NCBI GenBank assembly: GCA_963829955.1
Contig: CAWHKS010000017.1
Location: 186,001-250,000, forward strand
Source: DASTFY01 sp963829955
Lineage (GTDB): Bacteria > Actinomycetota > Acidimicrobiia > Acidimicrobiales > Ilumatobacteraceae
Direction: 5' to 3'
DNA length: 64,000 nucleotides
Shown piece by piece: positions 1 through 8,264 of the stretch (positions are counted from its first letter, which is position 1; each line of letters opens with the position of its first letter). A model generated the notes under the pieces. That model did not search any database and had not been told where the DNA came from. It saw only the letters and a program-made list of their open reading frames with translations. Made by a program: the position numbers and the translations under genes.

Positions 1-35
1 TCCACGCTCACGTCCGGGACTCGGTTCTTGATCAC
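1..35 (-). CDS. 5' end of an unidentified gene (partial)
   Basis: Only the first 11 codons are inside the window: a GTG start at 35-33 reading V-I-K-N-R-V-P-D-V-S-V. The start is supported by a perfect AGGAGG ribosome binding site at 46-41, five bases upstream. The gene runs off the left edge, so no function can be given. The 236 bases between it and the next gene (36-271) show nothing else. Confidence 0.55.
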   Translation of the reverse strand, partial: MIKNRVPDVSV

Positions 36-271
36 GACAACCTCCTCAGGTTGGTAAGCAGCGAAGAGCTCGGGTTGGAGCCCGGAACCGAGCTGCGCCG
101 GCCGGGGCCAGGACGAGGCACTCGCGAGGATGGCGGCCTCCGCCGGCGAGTTCCCCACCACCTGAACCCCGCGCAGACAGCGCCCGGGCCGGTGCACCCG
201 CTCCGAGGCCGGAGTGGATCCCGGCCGTGGAAAGCGTCCCCGCAACGTTACGAGGTGAGGCCGAGGGTGAC

Positions 272-658
272 CTACCAAGGGGGGCTCTCCGGGCCGCGCC
301 CCGTGTCGATGATCTCCCAGCTCTCCACCGCCTTCCCAGCGTAGAAACGCGTGAAGACCACCTCTGGCCACGCCGCTCGTTCACCGGTGGCCGCATCGGT
401 ACCGCTGAACGTCAGGCGAACGGCGACCATGTCCTCTTCCCCGATCATCGACTCGATCGTCACTCGCACGTCGGGGAACTGTTCGTGCAGGCCCGCGAAG
501 GCCCGCCTCATTCCCTCGCCACCGCGACCGATGCCCGGCGTTTTGGGGTGAAGCTCGTGCTCTTCAGCGAAGAGTTCGTAGGCCGCGTCCAGGTTCTTCT
601 CGTTGATCACATGCTCCATGATTCGGCGCATGGCTGCCTTGTTCCCGGCGGCGTCCAC
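272..658 (-). CDS. SnoaL-like / NTF2-fold protein
   Basis: A 128-residue protein of the SnoaL-like NTF2 fold, a small cone-shaped barrel used by polyketide cyclases, hydrolases and many proteins of unknown substrate. The N-terminal helix (RRIMEHVINEKNLDAAYELF), the GGEGMRRAFAGLHEQFPDV segment and the C-terminal strand WEIIDTG are typical of the family. The GTG start at 658 is chosen because GAGGAGGC lies six bases upstream; the frame stays open to 844, but that stretch is low-complexity. It stands alone, so the substrate cannot be inferred. Confidence 0.8.
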   Translation of the reverse strand: MDAAGNKAAMRRIMEHVINEKNLDAAYELFAEEHELHPKTPGIGRGGEGMRRAFAGLHEQFPDVRVTIESMIGEEDMVAVRLTFSGTDAATGERAAWPEVVFTRFYAGKAVESWEIIDTGRGPESPPW

Positions 659-926
659 TGAACAGCCTCCTCGTTCGAGCTTCCCGGTCCGCAGATGGTA
701 CGGAGCACCGCGACCGGTCACGGACCCCGCGCAGAGCCGGCGTGAGCCCGGCCGTCTTCCTGACCGGCAGCGGGCCGGCGGCCCTTCCCTCGATGAACTG
801 TCGCACGACGGGGTCGGCACGTTCCACGAACGCGCGCACGTCAACTACCCCTGCGGGGGTGCGAAGCTCCACCCCGTGAGGATTCATCGAAGCAGTCCGA
901 GGAGGCGTGTGGGTGCGGGGTCTCTC

Positions 927-2459
927 ATGAGAGGGCGCCGGTCCGTGGCCGCGTTGGTCGCCGTCGCCCTCTTGGCGTCGGCGTGCAGCGACGATGACGA
1001 TGCGAGCACGACGGAGGCGCCCGCGGCGAGCGAGGTGGAGGACCTGGTGGCGGCGGCCGAGGCACGAGTCGAGCAGGCGGAGTCGGGTGTGGTCGATGCG
1101 CAGAGCGCGCTGGACGTGGCCGGCGAGCAGTTCTGCGTCGACGCTGAGGACTACATCGACGTGCTCGACCGGTACGGCAAGCTGTTCACCGATGATGCCG
1201 CCACCGTCGGCGACATCCAGACGCTCGGGGCCGACCTCGTCGAGCCGCGCGAGACGGTGGCGTCTTCGGTGAACGAGGTCGAGGAGGCGAAGACCGCCGT
1301 CGCCGCAGCTGGGCAGGAGCTCGCCGACGCCCAGGTCGCACTGGGGGAGGCGGTCGCCACTGCTTCGAGCGTGCCGATCAGCTCGACGGCTCCCGCAACC
1401 ACGACGACGACCACGCTCGTTCCTCCGGCCACGATCGAGCGCGTGCGGCAGGCCGAGGACGATCTCGCGCAAACCGGGGAGGGGATCACGGCGGCGACTC
1501 CACTGGCGGAGGCGACGGCGGAGTACAACTCGGCGGCGTTCGCGCTCCAGATTGCCTGGCTCAGGCTGTTCTACGATGCGGGCTGCCTCACCGACGAGCA
1601 GCAGGCTGAGGCTGTCGAGCAGGTGACGGCGTACACGACGATCTTGCAGACACAGCTGCAACAGGTCGGCTACTACGAGGGTCCCATCGACGGGATCTAT
1701 GGTCCGGCCACCGTCGATGCCGTGAAGAGGTTGCAGGCCGATAGCGACCTCCGCGAGACCGGGTTCGTCGACAGGGCCACCGCCCAGGTGCTCGACGACC
1801 TGTTGGCCGAGCTCGGCCTGCAGACGGCGGCCGCCGACCTGACCCACACCGCCGCGGTCCAGACCGTGCTCAGCTTGACCGGCTACTGGCAAGGCCCGAT
1901 CGACGGCGTATGGACCGACGAGCTGACCACCGCTCTCCAGGAGTTCCAGCGCGCGCTGGGCGTCGAACCCACCGGCGCCGTCGACGCGGCGACGCTGGCC
2001 GCCTTCCAACAAGCACTCGCCGACCTGCAAGCCTCATCGACGCCGACCTCGACCAGCGCGCCGGCCCCGACGATCGCGCCGACGACTCCCGCCGCCGGGG
2101 AGGCGACCGTCGTGGTCGCCGACTCGGACCTCGGTCAGATCCTCACCGCCGCCAACGGCATGACCGTCTACCTGTTCGTGCCCGACGCCCAGGGCACCCC
2201 GACGTGCACTGATTCATGCGCCGAGTCGTGGCCGCCGCTGACCGTCGATGACGCCAGCGAGCTCACCGGTGGCGACGGCGTCGACCCGTCGTTGCTCGAC
2301 ACCACCGAGCACCCGGCGGCGGGCATCCAGGTCACCTACAACGGCTGGCCGCTCTACTTCTTCACCGGCGACTCCTCCCCAGGTGACACCAACGGTCAGG
2401 GTCAAGGCGAGATGTGGTACGTGCTCGACCCGACCGGCAACGCGATCGACAACGACTGA
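927..2459 (+). CDS. Lipoprotein with two peptidoglycan-binding domains and a secreted-repeat domain
   Basis: A 510-residue exported lipoprotein. The signal peptide ends in a lipobox (LLASAC, Cys near residue 20), followed by an acidic, alanine-rich, probably coiled-coil region. Around residues 230-370 are two PG_binding_1-type repeats (VGYYEGPIDGIYGPATVDAV and TGYWQGPIDGVW), expected to hold the protein on the cell wall. After a Thr/Pro linker comes a domain matching the actinobacterial secreted-repeat family often called Lipoprotein_15 (NGMTVYLFVPDAQGTPTCTDSC, ESWPPL, YNGWPLYFFTGD). Its role is unknown; related repeats have been proposed to be redox or heme related. The ATG at 927 is the only start that gives a signal peptide. 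A strong hairpin follows the stop. Confidence 0.82.
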   Translation: MRGRRSVAALVAVALLASACSDDDDASTTEAPAASEVEDLVAAAEARVEQAESGVVDAQSALDVAGEQFCVDAEDYIDVLDRYGKLFTDDAATVGDIQTLGADLVEPRETVASSVNEVEEAKTAVAAAGQELADAQVALGEAVATASSVPISSTAPATTTTTTLVPPATIERVRQAEDDLAQTGEGITAATPLAEATAEYNSAAFALQIAWLRLFYDAGCLTDEQQAEAVEQVTAYTTILQTQLQQVGYYEGPIDGIYGPATVDAVKRLQADSDLRETGFVDRATAQVLDDLLAELGLQTAAADLTHTAAVQTVLSLTGYWQGPIDGVWTDELTTALQEFQRALGVEPTGAVDAATLAAFQQALADLQASSTPTSTSAPAPTIAPTTPAAGEATVVVADSDLGQILTAANGMTVYLFVPDAQGTPTCTDSCAESWPPLTVDDASELTGGDGVDPSLLDTTEHPAAGIQVTYNGWPLYFFTGDSSPGDTNGQGQGEMWYVLDPTGNAIDND

Positions 2460-2461
2460 CC

Positions 2462-2508
2462 GGTCGCCCCAGCGAACCAGCTCCCTGGCAGGACGAGCTG
2501 GGGCGACC
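2462..2508 (+). terminator. Hairpin terminator after the lipoprotein gene
   Basis: A perfect 12-bp inverted repeat (GGTCGCCCCAGC, 2462-2473, with GCTGGGGCGACC, 2497-2508) starts three bases after the stop codon. The loop contains a small second stem (CCAG-CTCC-CTGG). No T-run follows, as is common for GC-rich actinobacterial terminators. The rest of the 282-base gap up to 2741 shows no gene. Confidence 0.6.
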
Positions 2509-2741
2509 ACTACTGGGGTTGGACGGTGAGCTCGCCGGCGAGGTCGAGCTGCATCGGAAGGCGGACGTCGTCAGCCCTCGACTCATTGAACGCAATCAGT
2601 GGCAATGGAAGCCACGAATGTCGGTCCAACTGTTGACCATCATCCGGTTCAGGGGTAACAAGAGCAGAGGGAAGGGCGGGATGGTTTCGGGGGGAACCAT
2701 TCCACGTATGTCTCGGTGCAACCGAGGGGAGGGTTTCGGTC

Positions 2742-4022
2742 GTGAAACTCGTTCGTGTCGCCGTCGCATCAATCGGTGTCCTCATCATCGCCACCCAGGC
2801 AGCTTCGGCCGCGCCACCGGGACCGACCCTCGAGGGCCGGGCGGTCCTTCCGGTGGCGACCTACGCTTCCGGCCCTCAGTCCGGTGCCTTCTTCGCCGGT
2901 CAGACGATCAACGGGATCTCGTTCCCGACGCCGTCACAGCCGGTGCAGGGCTTTTCGGCGGTGGTTTCCGGGCGCCGCCCGGGCGAGTACCTGGCCATGG
3001 CCGACAACGGCTTCGGCAACAAGGCCAACTCGTTCGACTTCCTGCTGAGGGCCTACTTCGTCACGCCGGACTTCAAGACGGCCAAGGGCGGCACAGGAGC
3101 CGTCCAGGTCGGCGACTTCATCCAGTTCAGGGATCCGAACGGCGTCATCGGCTTCCCCATCCAGAGGCCCGCCGATCGCCTCCTGACGGGCGCTGACGTC
3201 GATCCCGAGTCGCTGCAGCGGGGCAAGGACGGCGACCTCTGGATGGGCGACGAGTTCGGCCCGTGGATCCTCCACTTCGACGAGACCGGGGTGCTGCTCG
3301 AACCGCCGTTCCGGGTCCCGGCAAGCCTCGTCGGGTCGACGAGCGCAACCAGCTTCCTGGAGTCCCCGAGCAGCCCGTTCCTCTCGCCGCCGGCCCAGGC
3401 GACCGTGGCCGGCAGCCGGGGCTTCGAATCGATGGCGGCGACGCCCGATGGCAAGTACCTGTATGGGCTTCTCGAAGGCGCGACGGTGGGGGACTCGAAC
3501 ACGGACCGTCGGTACCTGTTGGAGTTCAGCATCCGCGAGCGGACCTTCACGGGCCGGGTCTGGCAGTACCGCACCCAGCCGACCGTCACGGGGGTGCAGC
3601 AGTGCTGCTTCATGGCCGACATGTGGGCGCTCGACCAGCACCGGATGGTCGTGATCGAGCGGGACAACGGCCGTGGCGCTCCTGTGCCACCGTTCCCGGC
3701 GACCTTCTCGAGGGGGGTCTACGTGATCGACCTACGCGACGTCGGATCAAACGGCTTCCTCGACAAGACCCGGATCATCGATCTCACGGCCATCGCCGAC
3801 CCCAACCTGGTGTCGTTGCCGCCGATCCACGCCGGTGACGTGCAACTCGGGAACCCTTTTGGGGTCGCCTGCGAGTCGATCGAGGCCATCCACGTGATCG
3901 ACGCCGGGCGTCTTCTGCTCGGCTGCGACAACAACTTCCCGAACACCGGGCGCCACCCGACCCGCGCCGACGACAACGAGTTGATCGTCGTCCGCGTGCC
4001 CGGCCTGAAGTCGCTGGGCTGA
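2742..4022 (+). CDS. Secreted esterase-like / phytase-like beta-propeller protein
   Basis: A 426-residue protein with a classical signal peptide (VKLVRVAVASIGVLIIATQAASA) and the fold of the 'esterase-like activity of phytase' family (PF13449). Family features visible are the opening FSAVVSGRRPGEYLAMADNG block, LWMGDEFGPWILHFD, GFESMAATPDGKYLYGLLEG, and the late CESIEAIHVIDAGRLLLGCDNNFP. Members are thought to be secreted phosphoesterases with a beta-propeller core; the substrate is unknown here. The GTG start at 2742 follows a purine-rich GAGGGGAGGG tract at an acceptable distance. Confidence 0.82.
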   Translation: MKLVRVAVASIGVLIIATQAASAAPPGPTLEGRAVLPVATYASGPQSGAFFAGQTINGISFPTPSQPVQGFSAVVSGRRPGEYLAMADNGFGNKANSFDFLLRAYFVTPDFKTAKGGTGAVQVGDFIQFRDPNGVIGFPIQRPADRLLTGADVDPESLQRGKDGDLWMGDEFGPWILHFDETGVLLEPPFRVPASLVGSTSATSFLESPSSPFLSPPAQATVAGSRGFESMAATPDGKYLYGLLEGATVGDSNTDRRYLLEFSIRERTFTGRVWQYRTQPTVTGVQQCCFMADMWALDQHRMVVIERDNGRGAPVPPFPATFSRGVYVIDLRDVGSNGFLDKTRIIDLTAIADPNLVSLPPIHAGDVQLGNPFGVACESIEAIHVIDAGRLLLGCDNNFPNTGRHPTRADDNELIVVRVPGLKSLG

Positions 4023-4026
4023 CGCT

Positions 4027-4239
4027 TCACGCTGCCCAGTCGCCGTCGCGCTCGACCGCCTTACCCGTGTGCACAGCCGCACGAGTGCGGATTACTGCCT
4101 CGGCCGACCACGCCTGAGAGCGCACCGCCACCTGTAGCCGGTGCGCAGCCTGCAGCGCATCGGTCGACTGCCATCGCAGCAGGCGCCCGCTCCTGGTGGC
4201 CGCACGACGACGGCCATAGAGGTTTCGCCGACGCCCCAT
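4027..4239 (-). pseudogene. Fragment of a class III nucleotidyl cyclase domain
   Basis: A 70-codon frame whose last 46 codons match the middle of the cyclase domain encoded at 22,462-19,075: both carry TDALQAAHRLQV, AVIRTRAAVHTG and AVERDGD. The DNA is also similar (for example GCCGCACGAGTGCGGAT in both). The catalytic start of the domain (first metal-binding Asp) and everything after the DGD motif are missing, and a stop follows at once. It is therefore a remnant, left by partial duplication or by decay of a longer gene. It sits between two intact genes and cannot be functional as a cyclase. Confidence 0.6.
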
Positions 4240-4241
4240 TG

Positions 4242-4886
4242 TCAGCGCCGCAGGAAGGCGAGCACGGCCAGCACTCGGCGATGGGACGACGCGGTCTCAT
4301 CGAGCTGGAGCTTGAGGAAGATCTGGGTGACATGGGCCTCGACGGTGCGCTCTGTGATGAACAGGCGCCCGGCGATCGCCTTGTTCGACAGGCCTTCCGC
4401 GACGAGTGACAGCACTTCACGTTCGCGCGGGCTCAGGTCGGCCATCGGATCCTGGCGCCGGCGCCGGCCGAACAGTGTGGACACGATCGTCGGGTCGACC
4501 ACGGTCTCCCCCTCGGCCACCCGTCGGACGGCATCGATCAGCACGGTCGACGCGAGCACGCGGTCTTTCAGCAGGTAGCCGACCTGCTCGGGGTGTGTTT
4601 CGAGCAACCGCATCGCGTAGCTCGGCTCGAGATACTGCGAGAGCACGAGCACCCCGACGGTCGGGTGGTCTTCGCGGATGCGCTGCGCGGCACGCAGCCC
4701 TTCGTCGGTGTGGGTCGGAGGCATCCTGATGTCGACGATGGCCACGTCAGGCTCGGTGTCGCCGACGACGCGCAGGAGGCCGTCGGCGTCCTCGGCCTGA
4801 CCGACGACGTCGATACCGCCGTCGCGCAAGACGTGCACGATGCCTTCGCGGATCAGCAACGCGTCGTCGGCGACTACGACCCGCAT
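4242..4886 (-). CDS. NarL/LuxR-family response regulator (RR-A)
   Basis: A 214-residue two-domain response regulator. The receiver (residues 1-120) has the acidic pair in VVVADD, the phospho-acceptor Asp in AIVDIRMPP and the conserved Lys in GYLLKD. The C-terminal LuxR-type helix-turn-helix reads LSPREREVLSLVAEGLSNKA and ITERTVEAHVTQIFLKL. It should bind DNA when phosphorylated. It overlaps by 13 bases the end of the kinase gene upstream (HK-A), so the two are co-translated and are probably partners. A plausible target is the motif upstream of this operon and of the facing lipoprotein gene. Confidence 0.92.
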   Translation of the reverse strand: MRVVVADDALLIREGIVHVLRDGGIDVVGQAEDADGLLRVVGDTEPDVAIVDIRMPPTHTDEGLRAAQRIREDHPTVGVLVLSQYLEPSYAMRLLETHPEQVGYLLKDRVLASTVLIDAVRRVAEGETVVDPTIVSTLFGRRRRQDPMADLSPREREVLSLVAEGLSNKAIAGRLFITERTVEAHVTQIFLKLQLDETASSHRRVLAVLAFLRR

Positions 4887-6637
4887 GGGATCTCCGCTCT
4901 GACTCGCGTGCCATTGACGTCGACGCGCCCGCCGAGCGCGCCCACGCGATCACGGAGATGAGTGACGACAGTAGGCGTGTACTCCGTCCCGTCGTGGCAA
5001 ACGTCCACGACGAGGCAGCGACGGTCCTCGGCGACCGCGACGTCCACATGGGTCGCCGCTCGTCGTGAGGCGTCGTCGACCGCTTCGGCGACGACAACGT
5101 ACGCGGCCGTCTCGGCCGCGGCCGCGAACCGATCCTCGACGAGCTCGCCGAGCTCCACGGGGAGCGGAGAGCGGTCGGCCAGCGTCCGGATGGCCGGTTC
5201 GAGCCCTGCCTCGGTGAGGACCGCGGGGAAGATGCCATGGGCCAGGTTGCGCAGCTCGACGAGTGCGTGCTGCACCCCCTCGGCGCACGCTGACAGCCGG
5301 TCCACGAGCGTGAGGTCCCCCTCAGCGGCTGCTACCGATGATGCCAGCCGCAGCTCGTACGACGCGGCGAGCAGGCGCTGCTGCGCGCCGTCGTGGAGGT
5401 CGCGCTCGATCCTGCGACGCGTCGCGTCCGCGGTCTCGACGATGCGCGATCGGGAGGCCTGAAGGTCGTGGAGCTGGGCGAGGATCTCTGCGCGCAGCCG
5501 CTCGTTGTCGACGGCGAGTCGAGCCGCGGCGCCGATCTCTCGTTCCAGGTCGCGGTCGCTGCTGATCGCGCTGTCGTGGACGACTGTTGCCACCAGCTGG
5601 CCGTCCCGCACGATGGAGGTCGTGGCCCGCCCCCGCTGATCACGTGGTTCCACCTCCCGGCCCGCCGCGTCGACGAACCGCTTGGAACCGTTGAGCCAGT
5701 AAGCGACTTCGACGTGCTCGTCGCCCAACGAGCGACCGAGGGCGGCGCCCAGCGATCCCGGCGGAGGTGCAGCGCCGAGGTCGTCAACGAGTCGGCTAAT
5801 GGCCCGCGCGGTCCGATACCGGCGCCAGGCATCGAGGCTCACCCCCGCCGCGAGGACGACGAGCGCGCTCGCGCGGACGACGAACAGGCCCGTGAACGGC
5901 TGCCGCCGAGGATTCTCCGCCCCGTCGCGGACGAGGACGAGGGCGTAGGTGGCGGTCGCGATCGCTGCGCCAGCGGCAGGTGCCAGCACGTACAGCAGCG
6001 ATCGCCGAGCCGCCTGGGTTGACCGAACGACCCGCGCGACGGCGACCATCGCCACGACTCCCCCGACAAGGACCACGCACCGGAGCCAGAGCGCATCGAG
6101 GAGACGGGTGATGTCCTGGTCAGCCCGCAGGAGAAAGACGTTGTCGGTGCAGTTGCTCCAGCAGTGACGGTCGAGGAACGGGTCCCTGACCAGTGCGCGC
6201 CCGAGCGCGATGGCTGCCGTGACGGCGTAGGTGGTGCCGACGAACCGGCGATCCCATCGCCCGCCTACTCGCCCGGTCGGGTAGGCGCAGGTGAGGTGTA
6301 CGAGCAGAGGAACGAGGAACGGGGCGATGACCATGGCCAGGCTGCGGGCGAACGGCGGCCCGCCGTCCCAGCCGATCCAGTCGGCCGCCAGCCACGCGAC
6401 GCCGAGCCCCGCGGTGATCGGACCGACCGATCCCTCGGGGCGGATCCCGAAGGCGAGCGCTCCGGCCGCCAGCAGCGCAAGACCGGCCGCGACGTCGGCG
6501 ACGAACACAGTCGCCGACGCCGACGCGTAGGTCGTAGGGAAGACGCCGTCCCGGGCGGCAAGGGAGACCGAGAACGCGCCGGTCGCGAACGCCGCGACGG
6601 CCAGCGCGAGGCGGGCATCGCCCACGGGGCGTGACAC
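4874..6637 (-). CDS. Membrane sensor histidine kinase with intact H-box but degenerate ATPase domain (HK-A)
   Basis: A NarL-partner type sensor kinase. It has several N-terminal membrane segments with a short Cys-containing loop (CWSNC), a linker domain, a coiled coil, and a HisKA_3 dimerisation domain with the phospho-acceptor His in ERDLHDGAQQ (residue 438 counted from the 6706 ATG). The HATPase domain is degenerate. The N-box reads VAEAVDDASRRA, with Asp where Asn should bind Mg-ATP. The DxGxG box is replaced by HDGTE, and the glycine-rich ATP lid is absent. It is therefore unlikely to bind ATP by itself. A GTG at 6637 is preferred, because an ATG at 6706 would place a conserved upstream motif inside the gene. 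It is paralogous to HK-B at 8.3-9.9 kb. Confidence 0.85.
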   Translation of the reverse strand: MSRPVGDARLALAVAAFATGAFSVSLAARDGVFPTTYASASATVFVADVAAGLALLAAGALAFGIRPEGSVGPITAGLGVAWLAADWIGWDGGPPFARSLAMVIAPFLVPLLVHLTCAYPTGRVGGRWDRRFVGTTYAVTAAIALGRALVRDPFLDRHCWSNCTDNVFLLRADQDITRLLDALWLRCVVLVGGVVAMVAVARVVRSTQAARRSLLYVLAPAAGAAIATATYALVLVRDGAENPRRQPFTGLFVVRASALVVLAAGVSLDAWRRYRTARAISRLVDDLGAAPPPGSLGAALGRSLGDEHVEVAYWLNGSKRFVDAAGREVEPRDQRGRATTSIVRDGQLVATVVHDSAISSDRDLEREIGAAARLAVDNERLRAEILAQLHDLQASRSRIVETADATRRRIERDLHDGAQQRLLAASYELRLASSVAAAEGDLTLVDRLSACAEGVQHALVELRNLAHGIFPAVLTEAGLEPAIRTLADRSPLPVELGELVEDRFAAAAETAAYVVVAEAVDDASRRAATHVDVAVAEDRRCLVVDVCHDGTEYTPTVVTHLRDRVGALGGRVDVNGTRVRAEIPCGS

Positions 6638-6684
6638 GGAGGAAGCACCCTCCACCGGCGGATTGTGGCACGACTCGAGGTCGG

Positions 6685-6745
6685 CGGACATCGTGGCCAG
6701 CTTCAATCACGCGCGGGGGAGATCTGGTGCCTGCCACGATGGCCG
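6685..6745. promoter_or_regulatory. Divergent regulatory region with inverted copies of a shared motif
   Basis: The 158-base gap between HK-A (minus) and the lipoprotein gene (plus) holds two copies of one motif facing outward. One is GCTGGCCACGATGTCCG read on the minus strand (6701-6685); the other is CTGCCACGATGGCCG on the plus strand (6731-6745). Each ends about 47-50 bases before its gene's start codon. A third, 17-base-identical copy precedes RR-B at 10.24 kb. The arrangement suggests one regulator binding all three promoters; RR-A is the obvious candidate, by inference only. Confidence 0.5.
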
Positions 6746-6795
6746 CGAACGGCGTTCTTCCTACCTTCGGACTTACCTTGACCGAAGGAGTCATC

Positions 6796-8256
6796 ATGAA
6801 CACGTTGAAGCGATCAGCGGCCTTCCTGGCCTTGCTCGCCGCCGCGGTCACCGCGTGCGGCTCCGATGGCCAATCCACCAAGGCGGGAGGCGGCGGGCCA
6901 CCGGTCACACTGCGCATCGGGACGAACGACCCCCCGGGGCGGCCGAGCGCAGATCAGATCGAGGAGTTCGCCGGACATGTCGAGGAGCTCTCCGACGGGC
7001 AGCTCCAGATCGAACCCGTCTGGCAGGCCGGTGGCCAGGGCATCGACGATTGGGATCAGGTCGTCGCCCGCCAGGTCGTCGACGGTGAGCTCGACATGGG
7101 CCTGATCCCCGCTCGAGCCTGGGACACGGAGGGAGTCACGTCCTTGCGGGCCCTTCACGCTCCATTCCTCGTCACCTCGGACGAGCTGGTCGCCGAGATC
7201 GTCAACGGCGAGCTGGCGGGCGAGATGCTGGCCGGCCTCGATTCGGCCGGCGTGACCGGGCTGGCGCTGCTGCCGGAGGGCCTGCGCCACCTGTTCGTCT
7301 TCGGCGATGCTCCTCCCGCGTCCTTCACGGATTTCGGTGGCAAAGTGATCCGCTCCCCCCGCTCTGATACGAGTTACGCGTTGTTCGAGGCTCTCGGCGC
7401 AACTCCCGACGACCCGAGTGACGCCGCGTTCGGCGACGGCGTGGAGACCGGCGAGATCGTTGCTGCCGAGTCGGCGTTCGCCGCCGCAGGCACCCTGCCG
7501 ACCTCGGCGACGGTTCCCGGCAACGTCACGCTGTTTCCGAAGGTGAACTCGCTGGTCGTCAACTCCGACGCACTCGCCGACCTGAGCGACGAGCAACAGG
7601 CGGTGCTGCGTGACGCGGCGCAGCGCACGGTGAGCTGGGCGGTGACCGCGGCGCCAAGCGACGTGGATGACGCTCAGGTCTTCTGCCGCAATGGTGGCCG
7701 CATCGTCGTCGCCACCGACGCCCAGGTCGAGGCGCTGCACCAGGCCGCCGCCCCCGTCTACGCCGCGCTCGAGCAGGATGCCGGGACCAAGGAGATGATC
7801 GGCCGGATCCGCCAGCTGAGCGAGAACGCGAACCTCACGCCAGCAGCTCTCGCCCCGTGTGAGCCAGCGGAAAAGGGCGGGGTCGCGCCCGTTGAGGCCG
7901 TCGGGGGAGCGTTTCCGGACGGCGTGTACCGGATGGAGATGACTGCCGACTTCCTGATCGAGGCTGGCGTGGATCGACAGAACGCAGTCGAGCACGCCGG
8001 TACGTGGACGCTGAAGTTCGAGGATGGCCGGTTCGAGGAAGGTCCGTGCGACGGCACCTACACCGTGGAGGGCGGTCGGTTGGCGATCCACCTCGGCGAG
8101 GTCGACTGCGGATCCGCCGGTGGCCAGGTGCTGTTCAGCGCTGGGTGGACGGTGGAGGGCGACCAGCTGCAGTTCACCGACGTCCAGTCTGGCCACGGGT
8201 TCGATCTGCTGATCGAGAACCTCTTCGGCGGCCAACCGTTCACGAAGATCGGGTGA
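6796..8256 (+). CDS. TRAP-type (DctP-like) solute-binding lipoprotein with C-terminal beta domain
   Basis: A 486-residue lipoprotein. The signal peptide has the lipobox AVTAC. Residues of about 35-350 resemble DctP/TRAP periplasmic binding proteins: LRIGTNDPPGRPSADQIEEF, QVVDGELDMGLIPARAW, ALHAPFLVTSDE, GGKVIRSPRSD and SLVVNSDALADLSDEQQ. A separate C-terminal domain of about 120 residues (TWTLKFEDGRF, GTYTVEGGRL, FSAGWTVEGDQLQF) looks like a small beta-barrel. The ATG at 6796 has GAAGGAG five bases upstream. No TRAP permease genes are nearby, and two histidine-kinase systems flank it, so it may be a ligand sensor rather than a transport component. Confidence 0.8.
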   Translation: MNTLKRSAAFLALLAAAVTACGSDGQSTKAGGGGPPVTLRIGTNDPPGRPSADQIEEFAGHVEELSDGQLQIEPVWQAGGQGIDDWDQVVARQVVDGELDMGLIPARAWDTEGVTSLRALHAPFLVTSDELVAEIVNGELAGEMLAGLDSAGVTGLALLPEGLRHLFVFGDAPPASFTDFGGKVIRSPRSDTSYALFEALGATPDDPSDAAFGDGVETGEIVAAESAFAAAGTLPTSATVPGNVTLFPKVNSLVVNSDALADLSDEQQAVLRDAAQRTVSWAVTAAPSDVDDAQVFCRNGGRIVVATDAQVEALHQAAAPVYAALEQDAGTKEMIGRIRQLSENANLTPAALAPCEPAEKGGVAPVEAVGGAFPDGVYRMEMTADFLIEAGVDRQNAVEHAGTWTLKFEDGRFEEGPCDGTYTVEGGRLAIHLGEVDCGSAGGQVLFSAGWTVEGDQLQFTDVQSGHGFDLLIENLFGGQPFTKIG

Positions 8257-8264
8257 CGATCCGG

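Noticed and set aside
564..886. Minus-strand frame starting MNPHGVELRTPAGVVDVRAF
   Set aside because: It begins plausibly, but it becomes low-complexity and runs about 95 bases into the SnoaL-like gene in another frame; no ribosome site or family match. It could be a small real gene, but I cannot support it.
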